A stretch of 64,000 nt of DNA from Loripinus fragilis. Its lineage: Eukaryota > Mollusca > Bivalvia > Lucinida > Lucinidae. Positions 1 through 13,400 of this stretch are shown here, one piece after another (within the stretch, counting starts at the first letter, position 1; every line of letters starts with the position of its first letter). A program made the position numbers and the translations under genes. The DNA lies in the NCBI GenBank assembly GCA_964019695.1, contig OZ026518.1, forward strand, positions 85,059,950 through 85,123,949, written 5' to 3'. A model generated the notes under the pieces. The model worked only from the letters and a program-made list of their open reading frames with translations. It had not been told where the DNA came from and searched no databases.

Positions 1-539
1 AGTTGGTTCAGCCCTCGACTTATCCTCAAAAAGGCCTTTCACATTGGACAAGTACTGATTAAAAGATAAGGGTTGAAAACTCAGGAAATAGAAAAAGGGT
101 TTTAGGTTCTTCATCCCCGCCCCCTTTGACCAATCTGATCTTTTTGCATAGTAATGTTGTTTTACATTACACACAACAGGTAAAAATGACACGCTTGATC
201 AAAGGAATGAGGGGAGGCTGTCGAAAAGCTATTGTGTACATACCTGTAGCTTAATATCCAAATACAATGACATGTATACAGTATGTACTGATGTTTCAAA
301 GATGCTTAGTAATGAGGCGATTCTATATTTCTTATAAATAGGTACATTTAAACATGACGTATTCAATACCACGTGCATATGCAGTATTCTGTGAGAGGTT
401 CATTATAAAAGTAAACTGAGACTACCTGTATGCCCCAAAACAAGGTAAACTCGCCAGTGTTTGTATACTACGATTCTAATCTATCTTTGAAACGTCAATA
501 ATTATGATACACCTCAGTAAACAGGTAAGACCGATTGAA

Positions 540-850
540 CTATACATAAAACCAAAAGTAACTTTACAGTGCTTTCAATAGAAATTTGCATTACAAATCA
601 TTTTTCTTCTAAACCGATGGGAATTTTAAATAGTTGATCTAATCACATACTCTCGGCAGAGGTCCAATCGAATCACTGCTAAAAATATCAAACATAATTA
701 GAGATAAAGCTTTTAGAAAGACTAAAATTTATTATTCTGTCAATTGAAAGGGAGACACTTTTAACGTGGAGAAACTTTAAGATACCAAGCTTTAAAAACA
801 AAATGTCTTGCAGTATTTTATAGGCGATTGGTGGCCCTTAAAATAACGTG
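540..850 (-). pseudogene. Fragment shared with 18538-18999, unidentified
   Basis: About 300 bp (gtgctttcaat, gcattacaaat, cggcagaggtcca, tactgc-agacat) aligns in the same orientation with 18538-18860. In the other copy the matching minus strand is an open frame. Here the frame is broken. The family is not recognised. It may be the 3' part of a gene or of a repeat. Confidence 0.4.
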
Positions 851-905
851 AAATCCTGATCAGACACGACATCATGCGGTGTCTGATCTGGGTCTTCAAA
901 GTACA
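848..905. repeat. Degenerate hairpin repeat (cagacccagat type)
   Basis: Cctgatcagacac, then atcatg, then gtgtctgatctgggt form a stem. The terminal caaacagtg arms of the family are lost. Related copies are at 13437, 13570, 16198, 17721, 25979, 26785, 35284, 38347 and 43086. Confidence 0.5.
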
Positions 906-999
906 AAGGAAACTAAGCTTGTGTGGGTTAAGCTATGTGCTGAAGAATTTGAAAAAGTACATGTACTATCAAAACCGAAGGCCAGTCACAGGTTTCAAA

Positions 1000-1171
1000 C
1001 ATGAACGGATCCAGAGGGGGTGGGGCATGGGGTCCCCCTGCCCCCGGCCCCCTGGAATGTCACAAAGGGTCCAATTGCTTCTCGATGGAGGTCCGTCTCT
1101 GTGAAATACATTGATTACCACTAAAAAGGTTGTCAGGACCGTCCTGACGGATTTTTCCGGGTCCGCGCATG
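1000..1171. mobile_element. GCGCGGATCC-ended repeat, short copy
   Basis: Starts catgaacggatccag and ends gggtccgcgcatg, the imperfect inverted ends of a dispersed family seen at 10010, 10386, 43745 and elsewhere. The central palindrome of the family is missing. Confidence 0.5.
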
Positions 1172-1219
1172 TAAGTTGATAACCGACACAGTTTCGAATG
1201 TGGTAGGTCACTTTCAATG

Positions 1220-1407
1220 CTAAGTTCTGGGCATGGCTAGTATATTGAATGGTTTGGGAACGTGAGTCAATCCAAACACACCATCAACTGTATCAAGAAA
1301 TAGGTCTTCTCCAGGGGGAGCTGTTATCTTGTAGTTTTGTACAATGGCACTGAGAAAGAGAAACATCTCCATCTTGGCCAGAGATTCTCCTATACAACTA
1401 CGTTTGC
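1220..1407 (-). CDS. CYP-A exon 5: heme-binding loop and C-terminus
   Basis: 188 nt ending in TAG. The acceptor is TTTCAG|GCAAAC. It completes FFLGKRSCIGE (heme-ligand cysteine) and runs to ...PRT-stop. CYP-B reads PRTKH-stop; here a TAG replaces the Lys codon, and the old CAT TGA pair is still visible just downstream. Function is not expected to change. Confidence 0.93.
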
Positions 1408-4400
1408 CTGAAATTGGATAAGAAAACAGTTCCGTTAGAATTAAAAAAACAACAACATGAACTCGAGATGGTCAGGGGCCATTGAACCTCCCGTGCGAAT
1501 TTGATGCCGATTTATGGTGACCTATACCAAATCAAACTTTATGGGATAAAAAATGAAAATCACCTGGTCACTTATCTGGATTTCACGTCTGGACGAAATT
1601 ATTACGTCATCAAAATAGCGTATATTGTGTCAGTGCCGTCTAAACGTTATATCCATTGTAGTACATGGTAATCGACATTTTCTTGCATTTTGTTTGCCAA
1701 TTTCAGTCTAAATATACAAAACTTAATCTTAGGGAGGGGGGGGGTAAATTATTAATATTAACATATCGTCCTTATTTATCAAAATGTTGACGTCACAAAA
1801 TGACGTCTAATATGTAAATACCATATATATGCATTTTGTTCATTACCAACGCATAAAAACGTTCCTTTAGCGTATCATGGCTGAATGCAAACACTCCGCA
1901 CTTAATGCAAATTGTAACATTTAAAATATATAACATATGATTTGGTTCTTTCCAAATAGGCAAGCAACAAAGGCTCATATGAGCCTGTGAATCCCTACAG
2001 TCACTGCTCGGATACATAACATATTGGAGTCTATCATGGAGGCGCAAGTAGCTCTGTTTGACAGCTGTGTATATAAGTTCAAGTACGTTGTTATACCCAT
2101 CCAATTAAAAAGTGCAGGGTATTATGGAGGCGCAAGTAGCTCTGTTTGACAGCTGTGTATATAAGTTCAAGTACGTTGTTATACCCATCCAATTAAAAAG
2201 TGCAGGGTATTATGGTATACCCTCCTTCAAAAATTTGCGTTGAGTGTCCGTCTGTCCGTACACACCCACACGTACTTCTATGGCTACACATTATGGACAG
2301 TTTCAAAATTGCAGTGTATTTCAACGCGATTCATTCCGTAGACACTTAAAATCGGATGTTTTTTGTAGCTAAAATGCCTTTGTGAAGCTAAAATTTAGTC
2401 AAATAAGTATCCATTTTCCCTATGAGGGACGCATGGTAGACTAGCGTTGATCGCTTAATGTGCTGTCCTCTTTAAATAAAGATAAATAAATAATAGTAAA
2501 TATGATAGCCACTAAAAAGCTGTGACGTCCGTCTGTCTGTCCGTCACCATTTCATTTCTGCTCTCTATCTTGAGTATTTTTCGACCACTGTCCTTCAAAT
2601 TTTATATGAGAGTTGATATTGGGAAGGAGTGGTTTGAGATTGTAGATGGGTAATTTTCGTCAAATAGGCACTGAGTTATTGTCCTTGATTTATGTTTAAA
2701 ATTGTTTTTATGCTCTATTTTGGTCATTTTTGGCCAATTCTCTCCGAACTTTGTATATGAGTTGATATTGGGGAGGAGTGGTTTAGGAGCATAGATGGAT
2801 GGATGAATTTTGTCAAATAAGCACAAGGTTATTTCCCTTTATTTACGTTGAAAATTGGTTTCAGCGCTCTATCTTGAGTATTATCATTTATCAGTTTTCT
2901 TCAAATTTTGCATGAGAGTTGATATCAGGAAGGACTATTTGCGATTGCAAATCGTAAATTTTGTCAAAAAGCTAGTTTCGGCCTTTCGGATATGAAATTA
3001 TAGTGAAAAAATGTATCTAAGATCCTGGTTGAGACAACTACATTTATTTTTTTATATAAACTTGGCCCTTGATATATGGATTACCTTTGTAATAAAAATA
3101 TTCCATAGCGGGGTATGATGCATGCCTGCAGCGCTTTTATAAGAATTTACGCACACATGGATGTGATACATTCCATGAGCTTAACATTACCTAAGAAGAA
3201 GGGCATAAATTCCTCAACACTAAGTAGCGATCCATCTTTGTTGATAAACCTATGTGGTCGGAATACCTCAGGATCCTTCCATTTTGCTTGATCACTGTTG
3301 ACTGAATCTAGATCAGCAAGAATAATGGCGTCTGATGGAATCCTGTAGCCATCAAGTAACACATCTTGTGACGTCGCATGGGGCAGACTAGTGAATCCTA
3401 AACCGGCATGCCTGGTTAAAAAAAAAAGCATAACATAATTATACAGCAAACTGTCGATCATTCGAACGCGCATTGTTCGAAATAATCGCTTTATTCGAAT
3501 CAAGATTGGTCTTAGATAAATGGGCATATTTAACCGTTTTAAAATCAATGGAATTTTCTATAAAGTTTGAGTACAAAAAATGTACTGCTAAGTTAGGGTG
3601 GTCCATTGTATACATGTATATTGATGGGAACCGGTTATACTTTCCAAACAATAAATACGACTCATAGTGCCCGTTTAGGTACTTCCTGTCCTCAAAGGTC
3701 AATATATATATATTTATTTATTTCTTTTTAAACCATAATTTGGTTCCTCGCCAAGAGCAGACTTTTTTAACGCCCAAACATACAAATGCACGTTTTGATA
3801 AAATTTACTTATCATTGTGTTATATAATTCTTTTAATTCGAGCAACATATTTGGCCGATTGCATGACGAATCTAGACTAAGGCCTAACACGGGGCTTGCT
3901 AGCCTCTAGTTTAAGTCTGATTTGCATAATAATGGCCGATTGCATGACGAAAGTTTATTTTAGTCTAGACTAAGACCTAACACGGCGCTTGCTAGCCTCC
4001 AGTTAAATCTGGTTTGCATAATAACGGTTTAGCCTAAGGTTAGCTATCCCTTGACTAGCTCCCCAACAGCAGTGTATTTTACTGTTCTTTTTCAAACACC
4101 CCGTCGATCAAGCTACTTCCAAAATTCTACCATTGCGTGAGCAATGTTGATACACTTTGGATACCGGATTGCTTCTACCACTGAACTAGAATCCAGATCA
4201 AACGTAGAGTCTTCGGATATTCTAGGCTAAGTGTTACGAAATAACTAAATGTAGATTGGTCAGTTCCAATATGCCCTCTAGGTTCCCCAGCAGCAGTGTC
4301 TTTTACTGTTCTTTCTCAAACTCCCCGTCGATCAAGCTACTTCCAAAATTCAAAATTCAAAATTTCCAAAATTCATTGCGTGAGCGATGTTGATACACTT

Positions 4401-7400
4401 TGGATACCGGATTGCTTCTAAAAACGTAAAGGCCAATTAGAGACCTTACCACTGAACTAGAATCCAGATCAAACGTGGAGCCTTCGGATATTCTAGGCTA
4501 AGTGTGACGAAATAACTAAATGTAGATGGGACAGTTACAATATGCCCCCTAGGCATTATGTGTATTGACTTCGATTGAGGAATACGGTTGTATGGCCTAT
4601 ACATACTGCTGGGGAATGGGGTTAATTCTACCACTATTCATTGTGTTCATGAACAGAGTCTTACTGTAATATGCATATTTCCTGTGTTTTATTTGCTGTT
4701 AATGGATCACCTATGTACAAATCGTTAACTAAAACAAAAAATACTCAGAGCTTGAAACACATGAAATACTGAAAAGAGTGGCTTCAGCAAATGCAATATT
4801 AAAATACTATAAAAGTTCTTCTTTAATGACTGTAAAACGCCATGCGATGGTTCAAAGCTTTTTTAAAAGCTAACCTTGTCCTCGATGGTTTAGTTAGATA
4901 AGATGTGCTAGTCTAAGAGTAGGACAAAAGAGAAGGTTAGATTCTTTAATGCACCGATTATTGTCATGACAAATTTTGCATCCCGTGAACGCTAGTAGGG
5001 AAGTGAAGCATGATCTGCCAAGACTGTCGGGTTATCAAATTGTCAGCTTCAAAGTGTTCATAATATCCGTTCATACGAAGTACATGTATGCTGGGGTCTG
5101 CGCGGGGTGAAAACACATTCATAACTCCATCCAAAAACGTGTAAGGATTCTATACCATAGGTAAATCACACCTTTCGAATTACGCATTAAACCTTATTTC
5201 ATTGTTTATTGTTCTGACTTATGCAAAATGTATTTAAGCCCCCCCCCCCCCGGTGGCTTAGGCTGCTGTCCGTTCTAAGGCGGTGGTTCAGTTGTTGTTG
5301 ATCTATTGATTATGTACTTACCATTGTTTGTGGGGGTCGTGTGTTTGTCTTTGTTTTGGTATGCATTACTTTGTGTCCTTTCTAGTTTTGCAATCGTCTT
5401 GAAGAGAAAGAGAGAGCTAGTTGCTTTGCTTTTGTTAACTTACGGATGTGTTATTACTGTATATATTCTATGGTTCTTCCTTACAATGCCGTGGGTTGGT
5501 CTGCAGTGTGTGAGTGTGGTATTTCCTGATCATACTCACTTTCTTTTTTTATTTAGTTACAAATTTTTAAAAACACATACTCATATACATTGTTTATGTA
5601 TCTATTTTGCAAACACATTTTAACAAAGTTACGAAGGTATGCCGAATTTTCTAAAACAGAGAGCTAACAAGCATGAATGGCATAATCCATAGTTTTTGAA
5701 TTCAGTTCCCTTTAACACGCGAAAAGGATGTCACTTTTGTTCAGTACCGATTTCTCGTGTGAAAGTGTTATTACGTTACCTTCTCTTACGTTGACGCCAT
5801 TTAAAACAAGAGGCTACACACTAAAATATGCATAATTCTTTAAAATCGGCGGTTTTGGATCAGGAAAGGACAAGTTTGTAAATTTATTGTTACGAAAAGT
5901 AAGTGAGTATGATCATGAAATACCACAATCATATACTGCAGACCAACCCACGGCACCGTGAGGAAGAGCCAAAGAACATTTATAGTAACAATACATCTCT
6001 AAGACATTAATAGCAAAGTAACCAGCTTTCTCTTTCTCTTCAAGATGATTGCAAAACTAGAATAGACACAAAGCAATGCATAACAAAACCAGAACACATT
6101 CGATGGCGCGCCATCGCAAATCCCCACAATCTCGAAAAAAATCTAATGGTATTCGACACATTGATCCCTTCCCAAGGTCACCAGTTTGATTTGAAGGTAA
6201 AATATTCCAGTGTATCCTGGTCTACTAATCATCCCCTTTAATTTGATATGCCACATGACCAAGTTCAGAAAATCAATTTTTGACCCCCAGCACCCCAAGT
6301 CACAAACCCTGGGGCATGACCCAGGGGACGGAATAGAAATCCCTTCTTATAGGTTTAATATCACTCATTTGTGGCTCACACAACAGATCTGGTTGAATTT
6401 CCGAAAAACAGTTTTCTGACCCCAACCCCCACGGTACCCCAAAGTCCCACTCATGGGGCACGACCCAGGCACCCACGCAAAAATCCCGTCTGATAAGTGA
6501 GTTTGTCACTTTCCCATTGGTATCCTGGGTCAGGTGTGGTACTTGATTGTATCGATTCCTGATCTTTGCACCCTTACTTACTTTTATATCTTTCATTTGC
6601 GAGAAGACGCACAAAGTTTGGTTTAAAAATATTTGAAATTGACTTTGTAATTGAGTTTTGATGATATTTGACCTTTTGGCCACTCCACAGGGCCCCAGGG
6701 GGCGGGGACCCAAAAAATGTGACTTTGCATGTGTTATCCATCAAAAGAACTCCCACACCAATCCTGGATTAATTTCGGGGAAAAAACTGACCCAACATCC
6801 CCCCACGGTACCCCTCAGCCCCACCCCTGGGGCATGACCCAGGCGACCGAGTAAAAATCCCATCTAATATGTTTTATATCTTTCATTTGTGAGAAGACAC
6901 ACAAAGTTTGGTTTAAAAATCTTTGAAATTAACTTTGTAATTGAAATTTAATTACATTTGACCTTTTGACCCCTCCCCAGGGCCTCAGAGGGCGTGGCCA
7001 AAAAATGTGCCGTTGCACACCCCATTTTATGTTAGCAACTCACACACCAAATTTGGTTGGATTTCGTCATATTGTTTAGGAGGAGATAGCGTGACGGGCG
7101 GATGGATGGACGGAGGCGATTGCAATATACCCATGGCTTTTTTAAAAAGCGTGGGGATAACAAAGACAAACACAGAACTCCCACAAACAATGGGAGTTTG
7201 AATACGTACAGTGCATAGACGACAGACCAGTTAAACTGAAACCAATATCTAGGGGTATCTCATCTGAATGGTTTACCGTTTTCGTTTCTTATGATTTCAT
7301 AGTTTACAATTGGCCAGAATATTTACATACAATGTCAAAAATGCAAACATCAATTCAATGTAAGCCAGAGATGGTATTCTTTTAAGCGATTTTCTATCTT

Positions 7401-10400
7401 CAAATGACGTATTTAGATGATCTTTTGAATGACTGAAACAAATACTGAAATTTCAAAAATGGCTGTGTTACTTGCGAACGTACACCATAGTGACCAGAAG
7501 AATTGTTACAGCGATTCTCGTCTTCGTTTTACTAAGTGAACTGAACGCCAGAGAATGTGGCATCAACGAGGAATTCAACCAAATTGGCGGCCCCATTATT
7601 TCGTAGAATAAAAAACAATATCTTTGTTTTTGAAATTATTAAACACCAATATATAAATATTCGCCACACGAGAAACCAGGCTGAAAATATGTTTACCGCA
7701 TGTAGTTTTCTGCCTATGAAAACACTGTTTTATTTTATATCGCACTGTATTTCAGGGCCATATGGGCCCAGACCTGTAATTGTTTTTCCATAGACCTCCA
7801 TTATAGCTTTTAGGTAGACTGTGGTCCTCAAAACTCTTTAATCACAATGGGGCTGCCATAGAGTTACAGATTGGACCTAGTTCAATCAATAAACAAGATG
7901 GAGATACCCGGTGACCGCCATATTTTACCACTTTTTGGCGCCTGAAGGTGGGCACCCTACATGAGAGGACAATTCTACTGAAAGAAAAACAGAATGCAAG
8001 GTCCTTTTTTCTAAGCCACACCAGTAAACTTAATCAACAAAAGCAATGAGATGTTGTTTCAAAAAGTACAGCAAATATAAACCCATCTAATAAATACAAT
8101 ATATTTCCGTAGTTTTATTATTGACCAATCATGAAACACCTTACAACTTAAAACTATTGTGCTGAGCTTCCACTCACCTTTGAGCCAATCACTGCCCTTT
8201 TTACAATTACAGGTCTGTGACCATATCTTGAAAGCAGAGGCGAGTTCAACAATGCGAGCGCTCTCAAGCGCTTATTGTACTGATGTCAGGCTTTACACAT
8301 TCCGAATAAAGATAGGTACCAGAACAACGAGCGCCTGCGAGCACTCGCGTTGTTGAACTCACCTCAGATTGTGTCAATTAGGAAAGGAGTTGGACAATTA
8401 TATTTTTACGTTTGCATAGCCAAGAAGCAGATCTTTTTAAGAAAATAAATGCGATGCGTGCAAATATAAATATTTTGGATTTCCATTACATATTGAACGC
8501 CCCTCGTATAGTTTTCCCCGTTCCGTTTTCCCCCATTAACGTTTGATTGTTTGTTCGTTTGTCCTGGCCATAAGGGCAACGGTTTTGGATTTACAAGTTA
8601 AAGCATAAAGAGTATTCATATTAGTTCTGTGATAGCAAATGAAGGTCTTGTTTAAAACAGTACCATCCTTACCTTGGGTCATGATCTTGAAGTCAAGGTC
8701 ACAAGAAGTTCGACTTGATTGAATATTTTGCATATCCATTGATATTGAAAAGATCTGAATTGTGATCGTTATGTTTTGACCTGCGCTACAAGAGGTGTTT
8801 CATGTTTATTTGAACAAATTTGAAATTGTCGTTACTCATTCATTTCTCGTAATATTTTGTAAAAATTGATTTACATAGATTATTCTGTTTCCGAGACAAC
8901 ACAGTAACTACGAAAGTAGTTATTAGCTTTACAGCTTGTTTGAAACAGTCTCTGAAGATGAGTAGTAAAAACTTAAGCGTTTAGAAATTTTTTTGAAACG
9001 AAATCTTTTAAATCGTTCTCGAACGATTTCTACTAAAAAGATGAAGGCTTTTTCCTGGAACCTATTCTAAATTGTACATAAGACATGTACATACTTGAAT
9101 CGTTTTCTGTTACAAGATAAAGCATTTCAGTTGGATATTTACTTTTTGGAAGCAATTTGTACACCAAATTTTAGCGTTTAAAGTTTCCATGGCAGCATTA
9201 AATTTGATGCAAAACACATAAATGCAATGCTATGTGATCAGTTTAATTAGCGATATATACTTAAATCATCTAAGAGCTTGAGTCGACCGAAATTTTTGAG
9301 AATTTGTGATGACTAAGTATATTTAACTTTACGAACTTCCTGTTATTAAACAAAAGAACGTCAGTCCTGATCTGGATCCAAACTGTTTGACACTCCGATA
9401 ACATTCTTGAAAGAATAGTTTTGAAAAAAAATATGATTTAACAACAAAATCATGAAAAATCGCCCAGCATGCAAAGTGTTAAGATCTATTCTACTGTCAT
9501 GCCAGTCAAGAGTGACAGTGACGTCGTGTTTTGTTTACAATGATAAGTAAAACATTAACTTGTACACTCCACTGGAGCTAATGCGAATCGACATATCACT
9601 TGTGTATTATTCCTATCTTGCGGATAGGATTAATACACAAGTGATCATAGATTCTAAGTACCTTATAATTTTGTAAACAAAACATGACGTCACTGTCACT
9701 TTTGGCTGGCAAGATAGTAAATGGTCTGCATTTCCACAGAATCATCTGTTTAAGTGGGCATACCCTTACCTGAGACATTCCATGATGAATGCTTCTACAA
9801 GGGGTAGCTTAGTTTTATCCTGTACCGATGGTAGATTATCTGTGCCGACATTGTCTCTGATGTTCTGAAATAGTTGTTCTTGTATGTCAGGATAGTTGAC
9901 AAGATATACAAGCGCCCAACGCAACGCTGATGACGTCGTTTCTGTTCCAGCACCAAAAAAATCTAAGAGAACCATTGCAAGTTGTTCCACTGAAAGATGA
10001 ATTTGCAGGGCATGCGCGGATCCAGAAAGTTTTTTCAGAGGAGGTACAACTTTTACTTCGTTTTTTTTTTTCTAGTTGATGAGGGGAGAGAGGAGTTCCG
10101 CTTTAAGCGGGACATCATCGGCCCGCCAGCGAAACGCTATGCAAATGGCTTTTCGCTGGCGGGCTGGTGGTGGCCTATCATTAAATGCTGGCTTGGTAGC
10201 TTTTTGATTTTACAGGGGATCCGGACCAGTATTGCTAAGGAACCCTACATTTTAGTGATTTTCAGTGAGGTCCGGACCCCCTGTCCCCCCCTCTGGATCA
10301 GCGCATGCTGTCCCTCTTCTGGATCCGCGCATGCAAGCTCATATTAAACAGATCAAAAACAGGCCAACAATGTATTAATAATTGTGGCGGATCCAGAGGG

Positions 10401-13400
10401 GGGCAGGGGGTCCTGACCCTACCTGGAAAATCACAAAAATAAAGTATTCTTTTAGCAATACCCAGGAAAATCACATAGCTACCAAGCCAGCATTCACTGT
10501 CGGGCTATCATTGGCCCGTTAGCGAAATGCCATTTAAATGGCGTTTTGCTGGTGGGCAGATGTTGGCCCGCTTAAAATATTATATGGATCCTCTGTCCTC
10601 CCCTCATCAGCTAAAAGCGTTGTCAGAGCTGAACCCCCTTTAAAAAAAACTTTCTGGATCCGCGCATGGGTACTGATCGTACATTCATAAAACCATCAGT
10701 CTGATTAATCGTTCATTGCTGCTCCCGATGTTGTTGAGGTTTCGTTAGGTTGATTTGATTCTTTACGTTTTAACAACAATCTTTCAATTATAAAGGGGCG
10801 GGTCTTCCTGGGTTGAACCATATACAATTGTCGTTTTTCAGTGTTTCATCATCGTCAGGTAAAACAAAATACAAGCATGTGGATATATAAAATGTTTTGC
10901 AAGGGACCTTTTCTCAAGGCCAGTTGAACTGACAATTCATGTAAGTTTTAGGAGGAATTATTTATGTAAGTCTCCTTGAGCCTAGAGTAATAATAGAGAC
11001 CTTAATGGTTAGGGAGCTCTGTTCGGATCTAAAAAAAAACATAATAAGTTCTCGCAAACGAAAGGTGTCTATATAATGTTAGTCTGGGGCCAAGTCGTCA
11101 ATAGTGTGGGAATAGTTTCCTTCCTATATTACTAGAATGAAAAGATACCACATCAAAGGTATCGGTAGTCCGTTATTGATTTCAATTAATATTGACCAAG
11201 AAACGAAAAATAAAAAAGAAGAAAAAATGATCAGACTGGAACCCAGGCTAATATAATGTAAGTGTATATTGTTGTCTTGTTGTTGTTTGGGTTTTTTTTG
11301 TAGTTGTATTTTACCTGTAAATGTCGTTGATTCCTTGGAACTCTGTTGTAGTTTCATCTCCTTTATGAACGCACTTGTAAAGTCAGTGATGTCATTTTCA
11401 TCGTAACGCTGCATATGCTCCAGAATAAACTCATGTAAAAATCCCTTCACTAATTCAGCGTTATACAGTACAGCGTTAATTTTAAATAGATCTCCTGGAA
11501 GGATTGCAAGAGAAGGTATAAAAGTACCCAGGGATGAATTCCCGGCATTTGCGAAATTTTCTTTGATCTTTTCGAGCATTTCACACGCCCGTTTATCGCT
11601 GTGATTGAAATTTGCCCCAAACGCAATTGAACTGATAATGTTTGAAACGCTGATAAAAATTACGTTTTCTGGGTTATATGATTTGCTTTCACTGGCTCCA
11701 AATGCCTTCAATAGAACCTTGACCTCAGCATGTATTCTATCTTCAAGTATAGATTTGCCCATTCCAAAATGTCTCAGAGTCGTCAAGGAAAACTTTCGAT
11801 GTTCCTTCCAAAGTTCCCCATCAGCATTCGCTACGCCTGGAATCAGAAAGTGCCATAAAGAGGCGTCTAGTCAGTTCATAAAGTAAGAGTACTGTATTTA
11901 TTACATACACATATGTATTTTTACTGGTTCAAAATGTGTCTTTTGGACGATACGAGGGCTGTTCAAATATGAATGCAAGTAGCTTCATAACTTTCTTCAC
12001 ATATACGCTACGACAAAATGTCATACCTTTCTGGAAAGAACTATTTGTCGCCATGAAAATGGCACCAAACATAAAGAAACACTCACTATATTTCTCGAGT
12101 TACAGACCCTTATGTAAAGGCCATTCCTGTATACTGAAGTTTTTCTGAAGCAAATTGCAATGCACGTTTTGGTACATCTGCGATATAGTATCATATCTTT
12201 GTAAGTTTTAGACAAAATGGCACCAAATTTTTAAAGCAAGTTTAAGTAACGATCCAAAAGTTGCTTGCAGGAAAAAGTTAATATAGTCCTGTTTCATTCT
12301 CGAGTAAACAGGCACGTTTGTGACGTCATAAATTTTATGATAAAAGTCATTTTGAGTTATCTACTGGTGATGGAATAATAAACATCGCTGTGTCTTTTTC
12401 TTTGCGTTTTGCTGAAAACATGCTGAATATGTCATTAGGAAGTTTTCAAAATAATCCGTCCTCTATTTACAGAGTTATCCCATTTTATATAATTTTTCAA
12501 GCATTTTTCTGCTTCTTAATGACGTGTTTACAGTAATTAGAATATGTTCAATCTGTCTTGTCCTCAAGACCAGGTGAGTAATTTTATTATAAATAATACA
12601 TATAGTGGTCAAACTTAAAGTTTACGTTCAAATTTAGAATAGAGCCGCAATGTAATGTCAAAAAAAAATAAGTATAAATTCTATAACCCCTTTCACTTAA
12701 GGCATTTTTGACTTTATAAAAATGCTTTTCAGCGTTTAAAAATTACCCACTATCCATCAATAATTTGTAGCAACAACTCAGTATGCGCGATCAACATATT
12801 GTCTTTGAGATAAAACTAGTTTAAACGTTGATTCGTGCATTTTGTTATAGATAAGATTAACTGCAAACTGAAAGGTGATGTTTTGTTTACCATTTATTTG
12901 CAAACATAAAGAGACTTTAGTGAAAACGATTCGTTGTAATTTAACAAAAGCATGTCGGATTTTCGCAACTTTCACAGAATCATTATGTAAGAATATGGGG
13001 ATACTTCCCTAAAAAATTTCAAGAAATTTCACCAGTTCTTCGAAGAATTATACGCTAGTCTCTATCACTGGTATATGTTCAAAGCATTGAGTTTGTTAGT
13101 ATACACACGTGACCCTCATTCAAAGGAATATAACTCGATAAGTATACTATATTTTTCTTTAGGTCTGGTGCCACTTTAAAGGTGACATATAGTCCTTTAT
13201 AGAAACGTTTACCATTTTGTCGTAGCATATATGTGAAGAAAGTTATGAAGCCACTTGCATTCATATTTGAACAGCCCTCGTAAACCCTTTTCATTCTGTT
13301 GTATTATACCATACGTACATGTATTGATCATGATAATCAATACACTTGATTTGTATTTCAGGGGTCACGGATCGAAAATTTATTAATTTTGATATAACTA

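Noticed and set aside
2029..4023. CRISPR-like spaced repeats
   Set aside because: The units are adjacent tandem duplications in introns of a eukaryotic gene; there are no spacers or cas genes.
5306..5623. 105-codon hydrophobic frame resembling a membrane protein
   Set aside because: It lies within the retroelement 3' tail; the same tail elsewhere does not keep this frame.
11936..12148. Frame beginning YEGCSNMNAS, repeated at 13294-13079
   Set aside because: It is the translation of the mariner-type terminal inverted repeat, so its conservation reflects the TIR and not a protein.
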